From NCBI GenBank assembly GCA_002422285.1, contig DIUF01000096.1, forward strand, positions 1 to 11,472: a stretch of 11,472 nucleotides of DNA, in the 5' to 3' direction. Numbering within the stretch: position 1 is the stretch's first letter; the number at the start of each line of letters is the position of its first letter. A program made the position numbers and the translations under genes. The notes under the pieces were generated by a model. The model made no database searches, was not told the origin of the DNA, and saw only the letters and a list, made by a program, of their open reading frames with translations. This document shows positions 7,562 through 11,472 of this stretch, piece after piece. The stretch comes from Flavobacteriales bacterium UBA6165. GTDB taxonomy: Bacteria; Bacteroidota; Bacteroidia; Flavobacteriales_D; Crocinitomicaceae.

Positions 7562-7612
7562 GGTTTGAGTTTTATTGAATCGTCAAATATCAATAAAACA
7601 AATCATCAAACC
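7562..7612. repeat. Nested inverted repeat filling the arsC-esterase spacer
   Basis: Outer arms GGTTTGA (7562-7568) and TCAAACC (7606-7612) are perfect complements. Inside them GTTTTATTGA (7569-7578) and TCAATAAAAC (7590-7599) are also perfect complements around an 11-base loop, with a six-base bulge (7600-7605) on one side. The structure begins in the arsC stop codon and ends one base before the esterase ATG. No U-tract follows on the minus strand, so it is not a standard terminator; it could hide the esterase translation start or define an mRNA end. Confidence 0.75.
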
Positions 7613-7615
7613 AAA
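7584..7615 (-). promoter_or_regulatory. Candidate promoter for the esterase gene
   Basis: On the minus strand TTTG (7612-7615), inside the 3' end of arsC, is followed after 20 bases by GATATTTG (7584-7591). The latter matches TAnnTTTG except for its first base. Spacing fits Bacteroidetes promoters. It would let the esterase be transcribed independently of the ars genes with a leader of about 20 bases. Confidence 0.35.
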
Positions 7616-8226
7616 GAAAACACATACAAACTCTCTCGAGCAATCTGTGCACAGCGTTCATCGTATTTTTCGTCTTGCTGAGGTGTGTTATCGAAGGCTT
7701 TGGGGTCATCGTAGGTTGTTGCCACGCGCAATTCCACATTGGGAATGAAAGGACAATTTTCATCTGCATCGGAGCAAGTCATGACGGCAGCGAAATTTTC
7801 GGAGGGATTGGTAGCATCGTCGTAGGTTTTCGAAAAACACGCGGTTGACAAATTCTCTCCGAAATATATTTCATACAAGGAATTGGTATTTTCGTCTAAG
7901 CATTGCATATCGAATCCTGCGCGTTTCGTTGCGGCTACAGCATTTGGATGAAAGGCAGTGGCCTCTGTGCCTCCTGAATACGTCAAAACAGTTGGCACAT
8001 CATAGTATGCAGCTGCCACGGCTCCCCATATTTGCCCAAAATGACTGCGACGGGAATTATGCGTACAGATATACACCAATTGAATCACTTGATTTTCATC
8101 TCTCTTGTTTCGGATGTATTCGGCGATGCGTGCTAGAATGGCTTTTCGTTCAGCTGGAATGCTTTCAAATTCTGAAATGCGAGCTTCGCAATATGATAGG
8201 ATTTGGGGGAAAAGTATTTGTTTCAT
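7606..8226 (-). CDS. arsC: Thioredoxin-type arsenate reductase / low-molecular-weight phosphatase
   Basis: A 206-residue member of the low-molecular-weight tyrosine phosphatase fold. The P-loop C-x5-R is CTHNSRR (Cys54 to Arg60), followed by Ser61. A second cysteine pair sits in MTCSDADENCP (Cys151, Cys158), the spacing used by the Bacillus/Staphylococcus thioredoxin-coupled ArsC for its Cys82-Cys89 disulfide relay. The DDP motif at 173-175 supplies the likely general acid. It should reduce arsenate to arsenite, with electrons from thioredoxin. Compared with the ~130-140-residue classical enzyme, it has an N-terminal extension of about 48 residues (an all-helical-looking segment with ERKAILARIAEYIRNKR); longer forms of this kind are, to my knowledge, usual in Bacteroidota. 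It follows acr3 by 118 bases, fitting the ars operon. A role purely as a phosphatase is less likely given the extra Cys pair. Confidence 0.92.
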   Translation of the reverse strand: MKQILFPQILSYCEARISEFESIPAERKAILARIAEYIRNKRDENQVIQLVYICTHNSRRSHFGQIWGAVAAAYYDVPTVLTYSGGTEATAFHPNAVAATKRAGFDMQCLDENTNSLYEIYFGENLSTACFSKTYDDATNPSENFAAVMTCSDADENCPFIPNVELRVATTYDDPKAFDNTPQQDEKYDERCAQIARESLYVFSLV

Positions 8227-8238
8227 AATTTATTATTG

Positions 8239-8333
8239 GAAGATTCGAGATTTGAAATTCGAGATTACCCACCTCGATACAAGCTCCTAGCGTCGCTCAC
8301 TCGGTGGGCATAAATCTCAAATTTCAAATCTTC
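8239..8333. repeat. REP-like nested hairpin element 1, between acr3 and arsC
   Basis: The outer arms are 8239-8267 and 8311-8333. The left arm contains GAAGATT, TGAAATT and GAGATT; the right arm is its near-complement, lacking one seven-base duplication (CGAGATT, 8246-8252). The core at 8268-8308 has stem CCCAC (8268-8272) with GTGGG (8304-8308), then a CT bulge and CGA (8275-8277) with TCG (8301-8303). It shares CTCGATACA and CACTCG with element 2 at nearly the same spacing. It lies wholly in the acr3-arsC spacer, where it may affect mRNA stability or downstream expression. Confidence 0.75.
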
Positions 8334-8344
8334 AATTGTTAAAT

Positions 8345-9382
8345 TCAATAGCGCCACCTATTCGCCAAAGCCACAAGTGAAAGCATTACAGGTACTTCAA
8401 TCAAAACTCCGACAACAGTGGTCAGTGATGCACCTGAATCCAATCCAAAAAGCACAATAGCAACGGCAACGGCCAATTCGAAGAAATTGCTCGCACCAAT
8501 CATAGCAGCAGGAGCGCAAACATTGTGTTTCAGTTTTAAATATTTACCGCCAAACCAAGAGATGAAAAAGATGAAATACGTTTGAATGGTTAAAGGGATA
8601 GCAATGAGTAAAATAGCCAATGGATTGGAAACGATTTTTTCGCCTTGGAAGGCAAAGAGTAAAATCAAGGTAGTCAACAATGCAAGGATTGAAATGGGTT
8701 TTAAACGTGCCAAAAACACATCTTTGAACCAGATTTCTCCTTTAACTTTACGGAGATATCGGTTGGAGATGTAGCCCAAGAGTAGAGGAATCACAACAAA
8801 AACAATCACAGATGTTGCCAAGGCTTCGTAAGGAATGCCCAATTCTTGGTCAGCGTTGACTACTTGGATGCCAAACAAATTGAACAAACCGCCAACGATG
8901 GGAATGAATAAAACGAGAAGAATTAAGTCATTGACTGAAACTTGAACTAGGGTATAATTCGCGTCGCCTTTGGTGAGGTAAGACCAAACAAAAACCATCG
9001 CGGTACAAGGCGCTGCCCCGAGTAAAATAGCGCCTGCGAGATATTGTTCAGCGTCTTCAGGTGTGATCCAAGCTTCATAGATGAAATAGAAGAAAATATA
9101 GGCGAAAAGCGCCATCGTGAATGGTTTGATGAGCCAGTTGATTACAACGGTTAAGCCCAAACCTTTCCAGTTTCGCGATACATATTTGATGCTTGAAAAG
9201 TCGATTTGCACCATCATCGGATAAATCATCAACCAAACCAAAACAGCTACAGGGATATTGACCGTAGAGATGTTCCAATCGCTGAGCACGTGAATGGATT
9301 CGCCAGCAGCATAACCCAAGCCGATGCCCGCCGCAATACAAAGTAGTACCCAGACTGTTAGATATTTTTCGAAAGTTCCCAT
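8345..9382 (-). CDS. acr3: Arsenite efflux permease, ACR3 family
   Basis: A 345-residue inner-membrane carrier with about ten hydrophobic segments, the usual size for ACR3. Key blocks seen: GAILLGAAPCTAMVFVWSYL (residues ~117-136) with the conserved, functionally required Cys126; TLVQVSVNDLILL (144-156); and IGASNFFELAVAVAI (295-309) with a conserved Glu302. The family exports As(III), and in some members Sb(III), from the cytoplasm using the proton gradient. The ATG at 9380-9382 gives the short cytoplasmic N-terminus expected (GTFEKYLTVWV leading straight into the first helix). It lies between the DUF6428 gene and arsC on the same strand. The spacers on both sides (148 and 118 bases) are unusually long for an operon and carry REP-like hairpins. 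ArsB is excluded by sequence and length. Confidence 0.96.
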   Translation of the reverse strand: MGTFEKYLTVWVLLCIAAGIGLGYAAGESIHVLSDWNISTVNIPVAVLVWLMIYPMMVQIDFSSIKYVSRNWKGLGLTVVINWLIKPFTMALFAYIFFYFIYEAWITPEDAEQYLAGAILLGAAPCTAMVFVWSYLTKGDANYTLVQVSVNDLILLVLFIPIVGGLFNLFGIQVVNADQELGIPYEALATSVIVFVVIPLLLGYISNRYLRKVKGEIWFKDVFLARLKPISILALLTTLILLFAFQGEKIVSNPLAILLIAIPLTIQTYFIFFISWFGGKYLKLKHNVCAPAAMIGASNFFELAVAVAIVLFGLDSGASLTTVVGVLIEVPVMLSLVALANRWRY

Positions 9383-9448
9383 GGGAAGTTAGAATTTTGA
9401 AGTAAGAAAATAGTATGAGGAAATATGAATTAAGAAATTAGAAATTTT

Positions 9449-9532
9449 GGATTTTGCCAACAGCTATAAGCCTATCTCGATACACACTCGTGCCTCGTGC
9501 ACTCGATAGGCTAAACGCCAACCGCCAAAATC
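9449..9532. repeat. REP-like hairpin element 2, between the DUF6428 gene and acr3
   Basis: The core 9469-9512 has perfect eight-base arms AGCCTATC (9469-9476) and GATAGGCT (9505-9512). In the register shared with element 1 it forms CCTAT (9471-9475) with ATAGG (9506-9510), a CT bulge, and CGA (9478-9480) with TCG (9503-9505). An imperfect outer pair GATTTTG (9450-9456) / CAAAATC (9526-9532) reaches into the stop codon of the DUF6428 gene. The loop carries two TCGTGC copies. It is clearly related to the element at 8268-8308. Confidence 0.75.
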
Positions 9533-9995
9533 AACAACATCCTCCACCAGGTGTGCAAGCATTCTTTGACAAGTCACCCATTTTGATTCTCGGTTTTTGC
9601 TCTGGAATGCCGCATTTGTCTTTGGCTAGACAATCGGTTTGTGTAGATGTGAGTATAAAATGAATACCATCGAAGTCCAAGCCGTATTTCCCAATGGTTT
9701 CTGATTGGTATTCAACTTCAACTTCGAGGTTTCCGATACCAAGTTTTTCTTCAGATAAACTGATGATATTCAAAAGTTTTTGTGCTCCTAAGCGGTGGTC
9801 GTAGTCATCGGCTTCCCAAAGTTGAAAATTGACTTTTTTCTCGATGCGCTCGGTGCCACCGCAATCGATAAAATGACGGGTTATTGCTCCCACTTCGGTT
9901 ACGTGAAAGTGCTGAGAAACCACCGCACCATTGGGTAGAATGAAGTTTACTGATTCAAGATTTTCTAGTGCGTTTTTGATGTCTGACAGTTTCAT
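9531..9995 (-). CDS. DUF6428-family protein with cysteine-rich C-terminus
   Basis: A 154-residue soluble protein starting at the ATG 9993-9995. A longer reading from 10061 would overlap most of the arsR 3' end, and its extra 22 residues look like arsR sequence in another frame. Family features I recognise: PNG..V..HFHVTEVG (residues 21-36) with His29 and His31, HFIDCGGT (41-48) with Cys45, and NFQLWEADDYDHRL (56-69). The tail has Cys122, Cys128 and Cys147 and ends GGGCC (Cys153, Cys154). Proteins of this family are often found beside arsR and arsC in Bacteroidota, but I know of no proven function. His pairs and the Cys-rich tail suggest metal or arsenite binding; this is inference. It begins 16 bases after the arsR stop, so the two are probably co-transcribed. 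Confidence 0.88.
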   Translation of the reverse strand: MKLSDIKNALENLESVNFILPNGAVVSQHFHVTEVGAITRHFIDCGGTERIEKKVNFQLWEADDYDHRLGAQKLLNIISLSEEKLGIGNLEVEVEYQSETIGKYGLDFDGIHFILTSTQTDCLAKDKCGIPEQKPRIKMGDLSKNACTPGGGCC

Positions 9996-10011
9996 GTTTT
10001 TGTATTTATGA

Positions 10012-10344
10012 TTAACAACAATTTGAATTTTGATTTCGAATTTCATTAGCCATTCCTCCAATAATGGATTCTAATTGGTAAATGATTTCAGGATTCAAAC
10101 AGTAGCAAATGGTTTTTCCTTCGATGCTGCCTTGGATAACCCCAGCGTTTTTGAGTTCTTTTAAATGCTGCGAAATGGTGGGTTGTGCCAAAGGCAATTC
10201 GTTTACGATATCACCGCAAATGCAAGACTTGGCTTTGAGCAGATATTCAACAATGGCAATTCGCGCAGGATGTCCCAAAGCTTTGAAGATATTGGCTGTT
10301 TGGTTTTGCTGCTCGCTGAAAAAATCTGTTTTTGTGATGCCCAT
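10012..10344 (-). CDS. arsR: ArsR/SmtB-family arsenic-responsive repressor
   Basis: A 110-residue winged-helix regulator. Seen: FKALGHPARIAIVEYLL (residues 20-36), CICGDIV (41-47) with Cys41 and Cys43, and the recognition helix region LAQPTISQHLKELKNAGVI (52-70), followed by a wing with GSIEGKTICYCLN (72-84). A C-x-C at the start of helix alpha-3 resembles the As(III) site of classical ArsR (ELCVCDLC). Two more pairs exist: Cys80/Cys82 in the wing and a terminal Cys109-Cys110. It should repress the downstream genes and release DNA on binding As(III). As the first gene of the cluster it very probably autoregulates; palindromes lie just upstream of its start. The ATG at 10342-10344 gives the normal family length. 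DNA-binding role is firm, and the inducer follows from context. Confidence 0.95.
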   Translation of the reverse strand: MGITKTDFFSEQQNQTANIFKALGHPARIAIVEYLLKAKSCICGDIVNELPLAQPTISQHLKELKNAGVIQGSIEGKTICYCLNPEIIYQLESIIGGMANEIRNQNSNCC

Positions 10345-10351
10345 GACGAAA

Positions 10352-10395
10352 CGTATATTGCAATATTACGATATGTTTGCGACATAAGCGTTATG
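10352..10395 (-). promoter_or_regulatory. Probable ArsR operator/promoter region
   Basis: Between arsR and the upstream oxidoreductase gene lie a perfect 12-base palindrome ATATTGCAATAT (10355-10366), centred about 16 bases before the arsR ATG, and a second pair CATAA/TTATG (10383-10387 and 10391-10395) around GCG. On the minus strand the first palindrome overlaps TAATATTG (10360-10367), one mismatch from the TAnnTTTG -7 box, so bound ArsR would cover the start site. An AATCGTGA direct repeat (10397-10404, 10424-10431) lies further upstream. Binding itself is inferred from position and symmetry. Confidence 0.55.
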
Positions 10396-10455
10396 AAATC
10401 GTGAATTAAACGATAATTGTGTCAATCGTGACTCACAAATTCAATGAAATGTAGA

Positions 10456-10983
10456 TTATAAAGCTTTGCTCAATTGCAGCAAGGCGTCGAATTCCGATTG
10501 AAGCTCAGTGTTTAAAATTCCTTGTTCTGTATCAAAGTTCTCCTTGAAATTGGGTAAACACAAATGTCCTAAAATTTCAGCGCCGTGTATGGGAAAACGG
10601 GTCAGTGCAGCATCCATAACGCCGCGACCGCCGCGCGCTCCTGGAGAAGTTGACAATAAAATCATTTTTTTGTTGTCAAAGCACTTGGTTTTATTTCTGC
10701 TCAACCAATCAAATAGGTTTTTGAAAACAGCAGTGTAGCTTCCATTGTGCTCTGCCAAAGAAATCACAATCAATTCAGCAGCATCAATTTGTTCTGCAAA
10801 ATCTTGTGCTGCTTCTGGAATTCCTATTTCTTTTTCTAGGTCGATGGAGTAGAGTGGCAACGGAAAATCATTTAAATCTAACAATGTTTTTTCTGTATGC
10901 TCTAATTTAGATAAGGCATACGATACGAGTTGTTTGTTAATAGAGTTTCGGCTAGAAGATGCTGCAAATGCAAGTGCTTTCAT
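10456..10983 (-). CDS. NAD(P)H-dependent FMN reductase family oxidoreductase
   Basis: A 175-residue flavodoxin-fold protein. Seen: an FMN-phosphate-binding loop of GSxRxxS type, here ASSSRNSINKQL (residues 8-19); AEHNGSYTAVFKNLFDWLSR (77-96), the flavin-contacting segment usually written PEYN..P..LKN..DW.SR, with Ala in place of Pro; and STSPGARGGRGVM (111-123), the third FMN loop. The family reduces FMN, quinones, azo compounds or chromate with NAD(P)H; the physiological substrate cannot be read. It lies between a pirin-family gene and arsR on the same strand. A terminator separates it from pirin, so it probably has its own promoter, although no convincing one is visible. A gap of 111 bases with ArsR palindromes separates it from arsR, so it is probably not part of the ars operon. 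Confidence 0.9.
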   Translation of the reverse strand: MKALAFAASSSRNSINKQLVSYALSKLEHTEKTLLDLNDFPLPLYSIDLEKEIGIPEAAQDFAEQIDAAELIVISLAEHNGSYTAVFKNLFDWLSRNKTKCFDNKKMILLSTSPGARGGRGVMDAALTRFPIHGAEILGHLCLPNFKENFDTEQGILNTELQSEFDALLQLSKAL

Positions 10984-11053
10984 AGGTTTTGTTTTACTAT
11001 TTATCTATACTATTTAGGTTTTTTGAAGAGTGCTAAAGATTTGTAAAAAACAA

Positions 11054-11089
11054 AAGTACGCATTTCTATGGCGGCAGAAATGCGTACTT
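11054..11089 (-). terminator. Strong intrinsic terminator of the pirin-family gene
   Basis: A perfect 14-base stem (11054-11067 with 11076-11089) encloses an eight-base loop. On the minus strand the stem runs into TTGTTTTTT, giving a classic U-tract. It starts 23 bases past the pirin stop and so ends that transcript. The AAGT/ACTT ends and A-rich plus-strand flank do not give a good terminator in the other direction. Confidence 0.9.
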
Positions 11090-11112
11090 CTAATCAAGCG
11101 GAAACCTGAATT

Positions 11113-11472
11113 TTATTTCATGGGTACATCCATGAGTAGTATTTTGGTTTTATCTGAAGTGATATCGAAGGAAAAATTTTCAGTATCCCAAACGCCTAAA
11201 CCGTCTCTTGTTTCAAGCGCAACTCCGTTAACCGTAGCACTTCCAGATATTACAAATATATACAATCCGTTAGATTTTTGTTTTATTGTGTAAGAATTTA
11301 TCGTATTTTTTGAAAATTCTCCCATATGAAACCAAGCATTCTGATGGATCCAAACGCCTTCATCTTTCGGATTTGGTGATAAAATTTGAGCCCATTTATT
11401 TTTCATTGTACTTACATCCAACATCTGTTGGTCATAGCGCGGTTGAACTCCTCTCTTGTTGGGAAAAAGCCA
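11113..11472 (-). CDS. Pirin-family cupin protein, N-terminally truncated by the window edge
   Basis: The frame is open to the right edge, giving the C-terminal ~119 residues of a protein normally about 230-290 long. Reading from the edge, WLFPNKRGVQPRYDQQ is the typical pirin segment (inter-domain PRYDQ), followed by the C-terminal cupin with WIHQNAWFHMGEF, GLYIFVISGSATVNG and RDGLGVWDT. Pirins are iron-binding cupins; some bacterial members have quercetin 2,3-dioxygenase activity. The metal-binding N-terminal cupin is not visible, so activity cannot be judged. An internal ATG at 11424 is not the start, because the conserved PRYDQ block lies upstream of it. It ends at a strong terminator (11054-11089), before the FMN-reductase gene on the same strand. 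Pirin next to such a flavin oxidoreductase is a pairing I recall from Bacteroidota genomes. Confidence 0.9.
   Translation of the reverse strand, partial: WLFPNKRGVQPRYDQQMLDVSTMKNKWAQILSPNPKDEGVWIHQNAWFHMGEFSKNTINSYTIKQKSNGLYIFVISGSATVNGVALETRDGLGVWDTENFSFDITSDKTKILLMDVPMK

Noticed and set aside
7845..8228. 127-codon plus-strand frame opposite arsC
   Set aside because: Antisense shadow of a well-supported gene; no domain is recognisable and composition follows the arsC codons.
8268..8308. Hairpin element 1 as an intrinsic terminator within the ars operon
   Set aside because: No T-tract follows the stem on either strand, and arsC lies downstream in the same direction.
8239..9532. CRISPR array or transposon ends around acr3
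   Set aside because: Only two hairpin copies about 1.2 kb apart, with no regular spacer pattern, no transposase gene and no target-site duplication seen.
9996..10061. Extended N-terminus for the DUF6428 protein starting at 10061
   Set aside because: The extra 22 residues lie mostly within the arsR 3' coding end in another frame; the family start MKLSDIKNAL fits the ATG at 9995.
10432..10455. Terminator after the FMN-reductase gene
   Set aside because: No stable stem with a U-tract could be found between its stop and the ArsR palindromes.

Overview
The window reads as ordinary, gene-dense chromosome of a low-GC Bacteroidota, probably Flavobacteriales-like. Four things point there: a secreted esterase with a type IX secretion (Por) C-terminal tail, lipoprotein signals with Bacteroidetes-style lipoboxes, no clear Shine-Dalgarno sequences before most starts, and several TAnnTTTG-like -7 boxes. 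No mobile element, CRISPR array, tRNA or rRNA was seen. Both ends of the window cut a gene.

Layout. Bases 1-1032 (+) hold the 3' part of an AddA/RecB-like helicase-nuclease. Its stop overlaps that of a convergent multi-pass membrane protein (1029-2765, -), possibly a GT-C type glycosyltransferase. Divergent from that is msrB-msrA (2868-4044, +), two methionine sulfoxide reductases that both carry lipoprotein signals and overlap by 11 bases. A roughly 300-base gap follows, with short repeats and a U-tract terminator. The terminator belongs to a tiny lipoprotein gene on the opposite strand (4343-4492, -). Next is a BamA/TamA-family outer-membrane beta-barrel protein (4705-6438, +), convergent with a secreted esterase (6440-7561, -).

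The main functional unit is an arsenic-resistance cluster on the minus strand, 10344 down to 7606. In transcription order it is ArsR repressor, a DUF6428-family protein with a cysteine-rich tail, the ACR3 arsenite efflux permease, and a thioredoxin-type arsenate reductase/phosphatase. ArsC would reduce As(V) to As(III), ACR3 would export As(III), and ArsR would derepress the operon when As(III) binds its cysteines. DUF6428 is the least understood member. ArsR and the DUF6428 protein both end in Cys-Cys. The two spacers flanking acr3 each carry a related REP-like hairpin, and an inverted repeat fills the spacer between arsC and the esterase. Upstream are an NAD(P)H-dependent FMN reductase (10456-10983, -), a clear intrinsic terminator (11054-11089), and a pirin-family gene running off the right edge.

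I found no obviously new multi-gene system. The most interesting points are the cysteine-tailed DUF6428 protein in an ars operon without a visible ArsD, the pair of hairpins whose stems differ by compensatory changes, and the nested inverted repeat between arsC and the esterase start.
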